Of a DNA stretch of 64,000 nt, positions 10,367 to 19,869 are shown piece by piece. Below the pieces are notes generated by a model that was given only the letters and a program-made list of their open reading frames with translations, was not told the DNA's origin and ran no database searches. Source of the stretch: CAIWHR01 sp963726775 (GTDB lineage Bacteria > Pseudomonadota > Gammaproteobacteria > Burkholderiales > Casimicrobiaceae); NCBI GenBank assembly GCA_963726775.1, contig CAVSDL010000006.1, positions 1 through 64,000 on the forward strand. The letters run 5' to 3'. Each line of letters opens with the position of its first letter. The first letter of the stretch is position 1. Made by a program: the position numbers and the translations under genes.

Positions 10367-10665
10367 GACCAGGTCGATGCAGCTTGAAGCGGTGACACCA
10401 CGCAGGAGGTCATGGACGAACGAATTTTCCGTGGACGGCTGCGGTGGTCGGCTTTGGGGTCGGCGTCGCGCGAAGCACGAGCTTGCGCAAGGGTAGGGCC
10501 TCCAGGATGCAACTGACAAGGGAAAAAGGCCGAGCGTAGAATTGCCGGACGGATCGGATGAAGAGGGCGTCTCCAGCCCGCGTCCGCACTTCGACGGATA
10601 TCCGAGACTGCGTCATCCATGTCGCGGCATCGCATCGCCCTGCCCGCGGGCACAGAGGGAGGAGC

Positions 10666-11856
10666 ATGAAGAGCTTGAGCAAGGGACGTCAACTCTACAT
10701 CGGTGCCGCGATTCTGGCGCTGGTCATTGCGTTGGGCATCGGCCAGGCGGTATTGCAGAGCCGGGTCGACGCGCAGGCACGCACGGTCGACGCACCGAAA
10801 TTCGAGGTCGATCCGCTGTGGCCCAAGCCGCTGCCGAATCACTGGCTGCTGGGGTCGGCGATCGGCGTGTGGGTCGACGAGCAGGACAACGTGTGGATCA
10901 TCCACCGCAGCTCGGCCACGCTCAACGACAACGAGAAGGCGCTCGCTCTCAAGGTCGGCGAATGCTGCGTCGGCGCGCCGCCGGTGCTCGTATTCGATCC
11001 GGCCGGCAATCTTGTCCGCTCGTGGGGCGGGCCGGGAACGGGCTACGAGTGGCCCGAATCCAACCACGGAATTCACGTCGACTACAAGGGCAACGTCTGG
11101 ATCGGCGGCAACGGCGCCAAGGACGCGCAGATTCTCAAGTTCACCAAGGACGGCAAGTTCCTGATGCAGGTGGGCCACTACGGCCAGAACGCGGGCAGCA
11201 ACAACCTCGAGAATTTCGGGCGCGTGGCCAAGATCTGGGTCGACCCCAAGACCAACGAAGCGTATGTCGCCGATGGTTATCTCAACAAGCGCGTCGCGGT
11301 GCTCGACGCCGACACCGGCAAGATGAAGCGCTACTGGGGCGCGTATGGCAACAAGCCCGACGACAAGGATCTCGGCAAGTACGACCCGAGCGCGCCGCCG
11401 CCGCAGCAGTTCCGCAATCCCGTGCACTGCGTGGAGCGCACGAACGACGGGCTGGTGTACGTGTGCGACCGCCAGGCCGACCGGATCCAGGTTTTCCGCG
11501 CTGACGGCACGTTCGTGAAGGAAGCGTTCTTCGCGAAGAACACGCTGGGGTCCGGCTCGACGTGGGATATCGCCTTTTCGAGGGATCCGCAGCAGCGGTT
11601 CATCTTCCTCGCCGACGGCACGAACGAAAAGGTGCGCATCGTGCTGCGCGAGACGCTGGAGGAGTTGACCAACTTCGGCGACGGCGGGCGCCAGCCGGGC
11701 CAGTTTTTCGGCGTGCACAGCATCGCCACCGATTCGAAGGGCAACATCTACACCACGGAAACCTACGAGGGCAAGCGTCTGCAAAAGTTCGCCTACAAGG
11801 GCATCGGCCCGGTGGCGGCTGGCGATCAGGGCGTGCTCTGGCCGCAGGCGAAGTAG
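10666..11856 (+). CDS. Secreted or membrane-anchored NHL/six-bladed beta-propeller protein
   Basis: A 396-residue protein. The start at 10666 is chosen for its very strong GGGAGGAG ribosome-binding site and because it opens an N-terminal hydrophobic segment (YIGAAILALVIALGIGQAVL). The rest is a repeated pattern of W/V-D-x-x-x-N-V-W/Y blades, for example GIHVDYKGNVWIGG, LVYVCDRQADRIQVF and SIATDSKGNIYTTETYEGKRLQKF, typical of NHL/SMP-30-like six-bladed propellers. Such proteins bind ligands or catalyse hydrolysis or lyase reactions outside the cytoplasm. No specific catalytic set is recognised, so the function is left open. Confidence 0.82.
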   Translation: MKSLSKGRQLYIGAAILALVIALGIGQAVLQSRVDAQARTVDAPKFEVDPLWPKPLPNHWLLGSAIGVWVDEQDNVWIIHRSSATLNDNEKALALKVGECCVGAPPVLVFDPAGNLVRSWGGPGTGYEWPESNHGIHVDYKGNVWIGGNGAKDAQILKFTKDGKFLMQVGHYGQNAGSNNLENFGRVAKIWVDPKTNEAYVADGYLNKRVAVLDADTGKMKRYWGAYGNKPDDKDLGKYDPSAPPPQQFRNPVHCVERTNDGLVYVCDRQADRIQVFRADGTFVKEAFFAKNTLGSGSTWDIAFSRDPQQRFIFLADGTNEKVRIVLRETLEELTNFGDGGRQPGQFFGVHSIATDSKGNIYTTETYEGKRLQKFAYKGIGPVAAGDQGVLWPQAK

Positions 11857-12391
11857 CGGATCAAGGTCTCGAAATTCCGAACCCATTGATCATAGCTAAT
11901 TGGGTGACACGTTCGCAAATGCGATTGTCGTCCCCGCGAACGCGGGGACCCAGCGACGTTCGACGCAAGCCACTGGATGGCCGTTCCTCGAAACTTCGCC
12001 GCTCAGGCGGCTTGTTGTCCCGCGTTCGCGGGAATGACGATGCTTCTGCGGCTGTTGTCACTCAATTCGGCAAAGCTCTGTAGGTCAAACGCATCTCGTT
12101 CTCGCTGTTGTGCGCCGCATGATTGACAATCCACTCCGTTCCTTCAAGCTCCCGTCGCAGTAAAAGGGATGTTTCCGAGCTTGCTGTTGAAGCGCGTTGG
12201 CGAAGATCTCGCTTGTCGCACTGCAATGGCCGCCAGCGATCCGTGACGTTCCGGCGCCGTATTCCATTCGTTTTACTTTCATTGGCTGGCTTTGCCGGCG
12301 GGCGATCGTCTCGCGCGCCGCTCGCCCTTCGACGTTTCACCCCGGGGCCCCGGGGGAGTGGGCCCGATTCCGCGACTACTAGGGAGGCTTC
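11857..12391. other. Intergenic region holding a dispersed repeat
   Basis: These 535 bases separate the propeller gene from the tannase gene. The first part holds the palindromic repeat at 11927-12041. The remainder shows short open frames on both strands without a ribosome-binding site or protein-like composition. A GGGAGG ribosome-binding site for the tannase lies at the right edge. Confidence 0.6.
11927..12041. repeat. REP/MITE-like dispersed palindromic repeat, copy 1
   Basis: The element is bounded by hairpins TCCCCGCG-AA-CGCGGGGA (11931-11948) and TCCCGCG-TT-CGCGGGA near 12018-12033, and its right end reads GGGAATGACG. The internal block CGTTCGACGCAAG is shared with the copy at 35021-35160. 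This layout, with outward palindromes ending in GTC/GAC around a variable centre, is typical of short non-autonomous repeats in proteobacterial genomes. Confidence 0.7.
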
Positions 12392-14161
12392 ATGCAACGC
12401 AAGAGGAGGAGTAGAAGTTGGAGCGGTGGACGACTCGCCGGCATTGGGGCAGCACTTGCGCTCGGGCTGGCAGCCATGTCCGGAGCGGCCTATGCGGCCC
12501 TGGACTGCGCCAGTCTGACCACCGTGACTCCAGATGCATCAACGATCACGTCGGCTGCACTGGTCACCCCGCCGGCTACGATAGGTGGAGCCGCCGTCAC
12601 CGTGCCGTTCTGTCGCGTGCAGGGCACTGCCCGGCCGTCGTACGACTCGGAGATCAAGTTCGAGGTGTGGCTGCCGCCGACGCCCGGTGACTGGACCGGC
12701 CGGATGAAGGTCAACGGCACCGGCGGCTACGCCGGCGCTACGCCGTACGCGCGCCTGGCACAGGACATCGGCGACGGTTTCGTCACCGCGGGCAGCAACA
12801 TGGGCCACGACGGCGGCGAGTCGGTGAACTGGACGCTTGGCCATCCGGAGAAGGTCAAGGACTGGGGGCTGCGCGCGCACTATTTCGTCGCCACCGCGGC
12901 GAAGACGCTCAGCCAGGCCTTCTACGACAAGCCTGTCAGTCATTCGTACTTCGAAGGCTGCTCGAACGGTGGCCGCCAGGCCATGATGATGGCGCAGAAC
13001 TATCCGGAGTTGTTCGACGGCATCGTCTCGGGCGCGCCATCGATGTGGTACCCGGACCTGCTGATGTGGCTGCTGTGGACCGGCAAGACGCTGACGCCTT
13101 CGGCGCCGTTCGGTCCGCCGTCGATTTCCGTCGCCAATCGCACGGCGATCACGCAGCGTGTGCTGCAGGCCTGCGACGCCAACGACGGCCTCGTCGACGG
13201 GCAGATCACGAACCCGCGCGCCTGCAGGTTCGACATCGACACGATGGGTCCCTCCGGCGACGGCACACTCACCGCGGACGAGGTGATGGTCGTCAAGAGG
13301 ATGTATGGCGGCACTCATCGGAACTGGGACGACCTGGCGTCCGAGCGGCGCTACACCGGCGCGAAGCACGGTTCCGAGGCGGACTGGTCGCCGCTGTTCG
13401 CCGACAACGGTGGCTACGGCCCTTTCATCGGTCACTACGTCTATTCGCTTCTGACGCCTCCCTACGACTGGCGCCGCGATATCAATTGGGACGATGTCTA
13501 CGACCACGCGAAGGCGGTGCTGACGCCCGTCACCGCGGCGCCGAGCCCGGACATTCGGCGGTTCACGAGCCGCGGCGGCAAGCTGATCCAGATGCACGGC
13601 TGGAACGACTCGGTCGTGCCGCCGGATGGCTCGGTCGACTACTTTTTTGCGCTGACGCAGTGGGAGAAACTGCAGAAACTGCCAAGCCGTGAGGTCGACA
13701 GGAAGATCGCGAAGCTGGAACCAGAGGATGTGGCGGAAACCGCCAATGAGTTCGGCCGGAAGGTGCGGCAATATCACCGCCTGTTCATGCTGCCGGCCAC
13801 TGGCCACTGCGGCGGCAGCACCGGTCCAAACTCGGTCGGCGGCGGCATGCCCGAACCGCCGAAGGCCTACCGCGACGCCGACCACCATGTGGTCAGCGCC
13901 GTGATCAAGTGGGTCGAGCAGGGCGTGGCACCCGAGAAAATCATCGCGACGAAGTTCGATGCCGCGGGCAACCCGACGCGCTCGCGCCCGGCGTGCCCGT
14001 ACCCGGCCGAGGCCGTCTACAACGGCTCCGGCGACATCAACGATGCCGCGAACTTCTCCTGCCACAGGAAGGAACTGCATGAACACTCGGTCACCTCCAG
14101 CGATCTCGTGAACATTCGCAACTCGCTGGCGCAGCGGACGCTGATGCTGCCGAATCGCTGA
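12392..14161 (+). CDS. Secreted tannase/feruloyl esterase family hydrolase
   Basis: A 589-residue protein with an Arg-rich signal peptide (RKRRSRSW then GIGAALALGLAAMSGAAYA). The nucleophile motif GCSNGGRQ places the catalytic Ser at residue 191, immediately after Cys190. The acid motif MHGWNDSVVPP and the His motif PATGHCGG complete the triad. The Cys next to Ser and the Cys next to His form the family's characteristic CS-D-HC disulfide arrangement. Family members hydrolyse gallate or hydroxycinnamate esters or related aromatic esters outside the cell. The start is supported by GGGAGG eight bases upstream. It stands alone, flanked by a repeat upstream and a hairpin downstream. The exact ester is unknown. 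Confidence 0.92.
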   Translation: MQRKRRSRSWSGGRLAGIGAALALGLAAMSGAAYAALDCASLTTVTPDASTITSAALVTPPATIGGAAVTVPFCRVQGTARPSYDSEIKFEVWLPPTPGDWTGRMKVNGTGGYAGATPYARLAQDIGDGFVTAGSNMGHDGGESVNWTLGHPEKVKDWGLRAHYFVATAAKTLSQAFYDKPVSHSYFEGCSNGGRQAMMMAQNYPELFDGIVSGAPSMWYPDLLMWLLWTGKTLTPSAPFGPPSISVANRTAITQRVLQACDANDGLVDGQITNPRACRFDIDTMGPSGDGTLTADEVMVVKRMYGGTHRNWDDLASERRYTGAKHGSEADWSPLFADNGGYGPFIGHYVYSLLTPPYDWRRDINWDDVYDHAKAVLTPVTAAPSPDIRRFTSRGGKLIQMHGWNDSVVPPDGSVDYFFALTQWEKLQKLPSREVDRKIAKLEPEDVAETANEFGRKVRQYHRLFMLPATGHCGGSTGPNSVGGGMPEPPKAYRDADHHVVSAVIKWVEQGVAPEKIIATKFDAAGNPTRSRPACPYPAEAVYNGSGDINDAANFSCHRKELHEHSVTSSDLVNIRNSLAQRTLMLPNR

Positions 14162-14188
14162 CAGTAATCCCTGGCGGTCCTCGCCCCT

Positions 14189-14222
14189 GGGTCCGGCCGG
14201 TCAAGTGTGGCCGACCGGACCC
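14189..14222 (+). terminator. Hairpin after the tannase gene
   Basis: A 14-bp stem (14189-14202 with 14209-14222, 6-nt loop) carries one C/A mismatch and one G-U pair and lies 28 bases after the stop codon. It has no strong T-run. It probably marks the 3' end of the tannase transcript. Confidence 0.45.
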
Positions 14223-14420
14223 GGCATTGCTTCTGCCAAGAATCGGTCTTGAGTCGACGGGGGCCGAACGCCATTCACTCTTGCGGCATCGCGATTCGAT
14301 GCTTCCGACGCGGGCCTCCTGCGCGGCGATCGACGCCCTTCTCACGTCGGCAAACTGCCGAAGTCGTTGCCCAGCCAGCTGCAAGACGGGCGGCGGCAAG
14401 ACCGAGGACCGGATGCCGGA

Positions 14421-14840
14421 CTACTTCGATTCACGCCAGCGCTTGCGCACGCGCGCAACGAACGCCGCGCGATCGGCGCGCATGGCGCGCACCACGGATG
14501 GAGGCGCGTCGGTTACCTCGTGCCGAGCCGACCAGATCACCAACTCGACCAAGACAGGAGCGAGATCGATGCCCTTGTCCGACAGCCGGTAGACGAATCG
14601 TCGGGCGTCCGACCGGTCGCGACGCTTCTCGACAATCCCCGCATCTGCCAGTTTGCGCAGCCGATCGGCCAGGATGTTCGACGCGATGCCCTCGCCGCCC
14701 AGCAGGAAGTCGTTGTAGGTCTGCCGCTCCTTGAACATCAAGTCACGCACGATGAGCAGCGACCACGCGTCGCCGAGTATTTCCAGGGCGATGCTGATGG
14801 GGCAACCGGAACGGCGGTCGCGCGGCGGTGTCGCGGACAT
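14421..14840 (-). CDS. HxlR-family transcriptional regulator
   Basis: A 139-residue winged-helix protein. It shows the HxlR signature: a Cys near the N-terminus (RSGCPISIALEILGDAWSLLIVRDL), then FLLGGEGIASNILADRLRKLADAGIVEKRR and a DARRFVYRLSDKGIDLAPVL wing. HxlR proteins are small dimeric DNA-binding regulators that often sense thiol or aldehyde stress and control a divergent neighbour. The start at 14840 is preferred; an ATG at 14858 is possible. It faces a small membrane-protein gene across about 130 bases that contain a palindrome within its own putative promoter, suggesting autoregulation and control of the divergent gene. Confidence 0.88.
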   Translation of the reverse strand: MSATPPRDRRSGCPISIALEILGDAWSLLIVRDLMFKERQTYNDFLLGGEGIASNILADRLRKLADAGIVEKRRDRSDARRFVYRLSDKGIDLAPVLVELVIWSARHEVTDAPPSVVRAMRADRAAFVARVRKRWRESK

Positions 14841-14853
14841 CGGGATTTCGCGA

Positions 14854-14882
14854 ATCATAGATCGCTTGCAAAGCGCAAGCAA
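14854..14882 (-). promoter_or_regulatory. Putative HxlR promoter with embedded palindromic operator
   Basis: On the minus strand TTGCTT (14877-14882) and TATGAT (14854-14859) are exactly 17 bases apart. Between and overlapping them lies the inverted repeat GCTTGC-AAAGC-GCAAGC (14864-14880), well placed to block RNA polymerase. The predicted transcript would have a very short leader before the ATG at 14840. Confidence 0.42.
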
Positions 14883-14967
14883 TATAGTAAGCTAAACGTA
14901 TTGCCTGGCGTTCAGGCCGGCGAGCGCCGCGCCTGCGCGTGACGGCACCCTTGAGGAGGGTTCGATC

Positions 14968-15402
14968 ATGAACAAGGCATTTTGGCTGGCAGTGTTGGCC
15001 TATCTGTTGCCGACCTTCCCGCTCGGCTATTTCTGGCACCTTGTCATCTTTGCCGATCGCTATCACGGACTGGCGATGTACCGCGACGAGGTGGTCATCC
15101 CCTTTGGGCTCCTGTCGATGGCGATCCAGGCGTTGCTGTTCGCCTGGGCCTATCCGCGCCTCTTCGGCGACCGCGCGGTGCCATGGTGGCGCGGCGCCAT
15201 CGGATTCGGCATCGCCTTTGGTGCGCTGGCCTGGTCGTTCGCTGTGCTGCCTGTGGCCGCCAAGTACCGCATGTCTTCGGTGCCCGATTTCCTGGTGCTG
15301 GAGACGGCGTTCACCCTTATGCAGTTCGGGATCGTATCACCGCTGATCGCATTGGCCTGTCGCGCGACCGCAACCGCGTCGCCGTCCAGTGTTTCCGCCT
15401 GA
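14968..15402 (+). CDS. Small four-helix membrane protein of unknown function
   Basis: A 144-residue protein with a strong GAGGAGG ribosome-binding site before the ATG. Four hydrophobic stretches are visible: about residues 5-30 (FWLAVLAYLLPTFPLGYFWH), 45-65, 75-98 and 110-132. A YRDEVVIPFG motif follows the first helix. I recognise it only as a conserved proteobacterial membrane-protein type, with no assigned activity. It is transcribed divergently from the HxlR regulator and is the likeliest target of that regulator. The TfoX remnant and the YCII gene follow in the same direction. Confidence 0.75.
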   Translation: MNKAFWLAVLAYLLPTFPLGYFWHLVIFADRYHGLAMYRDEVVIPFGLLSMAIQALLFAWAYPRLFGDRAVPWWRGAIGFGIAFGALAWSFAVLPVAAKYRMSSVPDFLVLETAFTLMQFGIVSPLIALACRATATASPSSVSA

Positions 15403-15416
15403 CAGACGACTGCACC

Positions 15417-15554
15417 GTGCCGTACGACCCGCAACTCGCCGAGCGCATGCGTGCCGCATTGCGGGCGCGCCAGGGCGTCGTCGAGAAGAAGATGTTCGGT
15501 GGCTACTGCTGGATGCTCAACGGCAACATCACCAACCAAGGAGAAACCGAATGA
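15417..15554 (+). pseudogene. TfoX/Sxy N-terminal domain remnant
   Basis: A GTG at 15417 opens 45 residues matching the start of a TfoX N-terminal domain (YDPQLAERMRAAL, then GVVEKKMFGGYCWMLNGNI). Full domains run to about 100 residues. Here the match ends abruptly after LNGNI and the frame runs into the ribosome-binding site and start of the next gene (stop at 15552-15554 overlapping its ATG). The simplest reading is a deletion that removed the rest of a tfoX-like gene. It may still be translated and couple to the YCII gene. Confidence 0.6.
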
Positions 15555-15883
15555 GCACAATCCTGAAGAAGTTCGTCTTCACCTACTACGGAGAGCCGAC
15601 CTTCACGCGTCCCGAAGACGGTCAGAAGCACATGGGGGAATGGGGCATGTGGGTCAAGACCCTCGGCACCGCGATGACTGATCCGGGAGTTCCCCTGAAA
15701 CCCGCGAAATCGGTCAGTTCCAAAGGTGTCCAAGCGGGCGGCGGGCCGAACCGCCTGACGGGCTACTCCGTCGTTCAGGCCAGGAGCATCGAGGAAGCGA
15801 TCGAGATGGCGAAGTCTTGCCCGCACCTCAACTTCGGCACGATCGACGTCGCGGAAGTCATGGAGATGTCGATGAAAGGATGA
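15551..15883 (+). CDS. YCII-related (DGPF) domain protein
   Basis: A 110-residue protein with an AAGGAG ribosome-binding site; its ATG overlaps the stop of the TfoX remnant (ATGA). It has the YCII-type pattern: an N-terminal strand (KKFVFTYYGEP), a central helix with HMGEWGMWVKTLG, the Gly-rich GGPNRLTGYSVVQARSIEEAIEMAKSCP, and a closing strand. Proteins of this fold are small, usually dimeric, and include dehalogenase-like enzymes and sigma-factor-associated proteins; most are uncharacterised. No catalytic His-Asp pair is certain. It may have been part of a stress-type cluster under the HxlR regulator. Confidence 0.75.
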   Translation: MSTILKKFVFTYYGEPTFTRPEDGQKHMGEWGMWVKTLGTAMTDPGVPLKPAKSVSSKGVQAGGGPNRLTGYSVVQARSIEEAIEMAKSCPHLNFGTIDVAEVMEMSMKG

Positions 15884-16132
15884 CGGGATTCGGCACGCTG
15901 GCCGCACTGTTTTGGAGTCAGTACGTGAACGGCCGCCGGCGCCCTGGAGACGAACCGACGGAGGACATTAACGACGCCTCGAGCGAAGGTCGTGCTCGCA
16001 CGGCTACAGAATGATCCGTCGCTCATCGTGTGCACGCTCCCACCTGGCTGCGCTACGTTGCAGTGCCCAGGAATGCGGCATCCGCAGACGCTCGGCCCTA
16101 GTCAAACGGACCCTTGCCGGCGCAACCGTTCG

Positions 16133-16151
16133 TGTGTAAACTACTGTGTAA
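16133..16151 (+). promoter_or_regulatory. Direct heptamer repeat upstream of vapB
   Basis: TGTGTAA occurs at 16133-16139 and again at 16145-16151, 12 bases start to start, just before the AAGGAG ribosome-binding site of vapB. Antitoxins of this type bind repeats in their own promoter, so this is a candidate autoregulatory operator. Confidence 0.35.
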
Positions 16152-16161
16152 GGAGCGACAC

Positions 16162-16362
16162 ATGGCCACCAATCTTGCCCTGGACCCGGATCTGATTGAA
16201 CGCGCAGTGAAGGTAAGCGGTGAAAAGACCAAGAAGGCGGCGGTCACGCGCGCGCTGGAGGAGTTCATCACCCGCCGCAGCCAGAAGCGTCTGGCTGATT
16301 TGATGGGAAAGCTCGAGTGGGATGAGTCCTTCGACTACAAGGCCGAGCGTTCTCGCCGGTGA
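16162..16362 (+). CDS. vapB: Type II antitoxin, VapB family
   Basis: A 66-residue protein in the VapB length range, starting with ATG after a good AAGGAG ribosome-binding site. The N-terminal part (MATNLALDPDLIERAVKVSG then TKKAAVTRALEEFI) matches the ribbon-helix-helix DNA-binding domain of the VapB/DUF2191 type. The C-terminal tail (LADLMGKLEWDESFDYK) is the stretch that neutralises the toxin. It overlaps vapC by GTGA, so the two are translationally coupled. Known for the family: it represses its own promoter and inhibits the VapC ribonuclease. Confidence 0.9.
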   Translation: MATNLALDPDLIERAVKVSGEKTKKAAVTRALEEFITRRSQKRLADLMGKLEWDESFDYKAERSRR

Positions 16363-16769
16363 CCCTGTTCGTCGATACCAGCGTCTGGTCGCTCGCGTTC
16401 CGCCGCGACCAAGATTCCGCTGCCCCGGAAGCGCGCATTTTGCGCCACGCGCTCGAAGGCGGCGAAACGATCGTGCTCACGGGTCTCGTCTTGCAGGAAT
16501 TGCTGCAGGGATTTGCCGGCCCGAAGGCGCGAAAGGACATCATTGACCGTTTCTCGGCGCTGCCGCTGCTGACTCCGGACCGGCACGATCACATCGATGC
16601 TGCGGACCTTCGCAATCGCTGTCGTCGCGCCGGCTTGCAGATCGGCACGATCGACGCCGTGATCGCGCAGCTCTGCATTCGTCACGACCTGACGCTGCTG
16701 ACAACCGACAACGATTTTGTGCTTGCCGCGCGACACTGCGCACTGCGAGTTTGGAGCGCGGTGCGTTAG
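16359..16769 (+). CDS. vapC: VapC toxin, PIN-domain ribonuclease
   Basis: A 136-residue PIN-domain protein starting with GTG at 16359 inside the vapB stop. All four acidic metal-binding positions are present: Asp6 (LFVDTSVW), Glu47 (LVLQELLQG), Asp99 (IGTIDAVIAQ) and Asp117 (LLTTDNDF). Known for the family: Mg-dependent endoribonucleases that cut initiator tRNA or rRNA when not bound by VapB. The catalytic set is complete, so an active toxin is expected. It could also act as a stability locus for this variable 14-17 kb segment. Confidence 0.92.
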   Translation: MTLFVDTSVWSLAFRRDQDSAAPEARILRHALEGGETIVLTGLVLQELLQGFAGPKARKDIIDRFSALPLLTPDRHDHIDAADLRNRCRRAGLQIGTIDAVIAQLCIRHDLTLLTTDNDFVLAARHCALRVWSAVR

Positions 16770-16970
16770 CCGTTCGGCCAGTGATCTTGCGGCGGTCGAG
16801 CACGGCAATCATCGCGTCTCCAGTACCGTCCGGCCGTCGGAAACCGGCCAAAAGCGGACCTCGGGTTATTGGTTACACTGGCAATGCGGCGCGCAGATCG
16901 TGTCCAACCTCACTTCTGCGGAACGTCGGCTCAAGCTATTCTGAAGAACTTGGGGTGGAGATTTTGTAGC

Positions 16971-17501
16971 ATGGCGAAACTCGTCTTTGGAATGAACCAG
17001 TCCTTGGATGGCTACGTCGACCATCTGGAATTTAGGCCAAGCCCTGCGCTCTTTCGTCACTTCATAGAGCAAGTGCGCGACTTGACGGGCAGTGTGTACG
17101 GTCGCCGCATGTACGAGGTAATGCGTTATTGGGACGAAGACCGTCCGGAGTGGGTCGCGGAGGAACACGACTTCGCGGCGGCGTGGCGGAACCAACCGAA
17201 GTGGGTCGTGTCGCGCTCGTTGAAGTCGGTCGGGCCCAACGCCACCCTTGTCGAGGATGACATCGAGGCCGTGATACGTGGGCTGAAGGCTCAGCTAGTT
17301 GGGGAGATTGAAGTTGCCGGACCAGACTTGGCAGGAAGCCTAACCGATCTTGGCCTTATTGATGAGTATCGACTCTACCTCCACCCCGTCGTGCTTGGTC
17401 GCGGCAAGCCATTCTTCGCCGGCCCCCGGCCGCCGCTCCGCCTTGTGACCAGCGATCTAATTGGCGAGGACGTGATTAGGTTGACGTACATGCCCGCTTA
17501 A
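16971..17501 (+). CDS. Dihydrofolate reductase-like (RibD C-terminal domain) protein
   Basis: A 176-residue protein of the RibD_C/DHFR-like fold. Motifs: N-terminal MAKLVFGMNQSLDGYVD, then GSVYGRRMYEVMRYW (nucleotide-binding region), IEVAGPDLAGSLTDLGLIDEYRLYLHPVVLGRGKPFF and the C-terminal strand. The start at 16971 is chosen because the conserved first strand begins there; an upstream in-frame extension has no ribosome-binding site. These stand-alone proteins are NADPH-binding reductases of unknown substrate. They should not be taken as folate or riboflavin enzymes without evidence. It stands alone between VapC and the dusA region. Confidence 0.87.
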   Translation: MAKLVFGMNQSLDGYVDHLEFRPSPALFRHFIEQVRDLTGSVYGRRMYEVMRYWDEDRPEWVAEEHDFAAAWRNQPKWVVSRSLKSVGPNATLVEDDIEAVIRGLKAQLVGEIEVAGPDLAGSLTDLGLIDEYRLYLHPVVLGRGKPFFAGPRPPLRLVTSDLIGEDVIRLTYMPA

Positions 17502-17775
17502 TCGCGCGACTCGCCCGACGAACTGCGCCGACGCGTCAGGTCCGCTTGGGGTCGACACCGGCTGCTGGGGATTCGGACGCAGTAGTTAGCGTGCACGGGA
17601 TGGCCGCCGCATGTGCGCCACGTGTGCACTGACAACTCTCCTTAGGCAATTTCGCTTTCCAGTTTGCGAGCACCACGCCGCAATGGAGCGAAGGCGGTCG
17701 TGACTGCGTGGCGTTAAAATGACCCATCGCTCCAATAGTTCATTGGACCGACCGAGCGTCAAAAACGTCAAGCCA

Positions 17776-18773
<998 letters not shown>

Positions 18774-18801
18774 CGCGGGCTTTGAATCACCGGCCCGCCG
18801 G

Positions 18802-19779
18802 CTATCCCTTCGGCATGTCGTCGGCGATGTACGCGCGCACGATGTGCTCGAAATCGGCGTCGGCCTGCATGCCCAGCGACAGTCCGAGCTTCGGCGCGAA
18901 ATTCGCCGGCCATGTCGAAACGATCCGGTCGGTTGCCGCGTCGTACTGCCACTTCACGCGATCGGCCACGGCGTCGCCCGCGATCTTGCGCAGTGCCGCG
19001 ACCATGTCGCCGACGGCTATCGCAATCCCCGGAACGTTGACCGAACGCGTATGCGCGAACGCCGACGCCGGCGCCTCGTGCCCGGCGATCATATTGGCGA
19101 TCACGGCGCGCGGCGAAGTCACCCACATCTTCGTCGTCGGGGCGACGGGGCACGGCGCGTCGATGCCGGCAAGGGGCTCGCGGATGATTCCGCTGGCGAA
19201 CGACGAGGCGGCCTTGTTCGGCTTGCCGGGGCGCACGGTGACCGTCGGCAGGCGCAGGCTGCGGCCATCGATGAAGCCCTTGCGCGACATGTCGTAGACC
19301 AGAAATTCGCCGATCGCCTTTTCTGCGCCGTAGGATGATTGCGGCATCACCGGCGCGTCGTCGCCCACGGGATCCGGCACCGGTCCGCCGAAGACCGCGA
19401 GCGAGCTTGCAAACACGAATTTCGGCGGCGCGGCAAGTTTGCGGCACCGCTCGAGGACAAGGCGCGTGGCATCGAGATTGACGCGCATGCCGAGGTCGAA
19501 ATCGGCTTCCGCCTCGCCGCTGACCACAGCCGCCAGATGAAACACCGAATCGGTGTCGCGGGTGACAATGCGTTCGATCACGGTGGACTCGGCAAGATCG
19601 CCGGCGACCGCTTGCACCCGAGGGTCGTCGATGTGCGGCGCGGCCATGGTGTCCAGCAGCACGATTTCACGTATCGCGCGCGTGGCGCCGCGGGCGTCGG
19701 TCAATCGGCCGCGCGCGAGCAGGGCGCGGGCGAGGCGGACACCGAGAAATCCGGCACCGCCGGTGATCAGAATGCGCAT
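18802..19779 (-). CDS. denD: NAD-dependent epimerase/dehydratase, D-erythronate dehydrogenase-like
   Basis: A 325-residue extended SDR. It has the N-terminal nucleotide-binding motif ITGGAGFLG, the catalytic YGAEK (Tyr-x-x-x-Lys) with the preceding FASSLAVFGG serine strand, and the substrate loop SLRLPTVTVRPGKPNKAASS. The latter, with the C-terminal MQADADFEHIVRAYIADD, is the pattern of the DenD subfamily, which oxidises D-erythronate to the 2-keto acid. The usual denD neighbours (kinase, isomerase) are absent here, so the substrate is an inference from resemblance only. It diverges from the VOC gene across 90 bases. Confidence 0.78.
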   Translation of the reverse strand: MRILITGGAGFLGVRLARALLARGRLTDARGATRAIREIVLLDTMAAPHIDDPRVQAVAGDLAESTVIERIVTRDTDSVFHLAAVVSGEAEADFDLGMRVNLDATRLVLERCRKLAAPPKFVFASSLAVFGGPVPDPVGDDAPVMPQSSYGAEKAIGEFLVYDMSRKGFIDGRSLRLPTVTVRPGKPNKAASSFASGIIREPLAGIDAPCPVAPTTKMWVTSPRAVIANMIAGHEAPASAFAHTRSVNVPGIAIAVGDMVAALRKIAGDAVADRVKWQYDAATDRIVSTWPANFAPKLGLSLGMQADADFEHIVRAYIADDMPKG

Positions 19780-19869
19780 GGCGTCTTCATCCCATCGAGA
19801 TTTGCCGCGCTATGATAACCGGCCGCGGCGCATCGGACGCGCCGCGTCGCACAACCGGAGGTGACCGCC

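Noticed and set aside
11927..12041. Palindromic element considered as a CRISPR repeat or terminator
   Set aside because: It is a single element with a second copy 23 kb away and no spacer array; no T-run follows.
12062..12397. Small open frames on both strands before the tannase gene
   Set aside because: No ribosome-binding sites, biased composition and overlap with the repeat element.
17502..17775. Possible tRNA or small RNA before dusA
   Set aside because: No cloverleaf, no CCA end and no paired arms of tRNA length; only a weak TAAAAT box at 17715 is seen.
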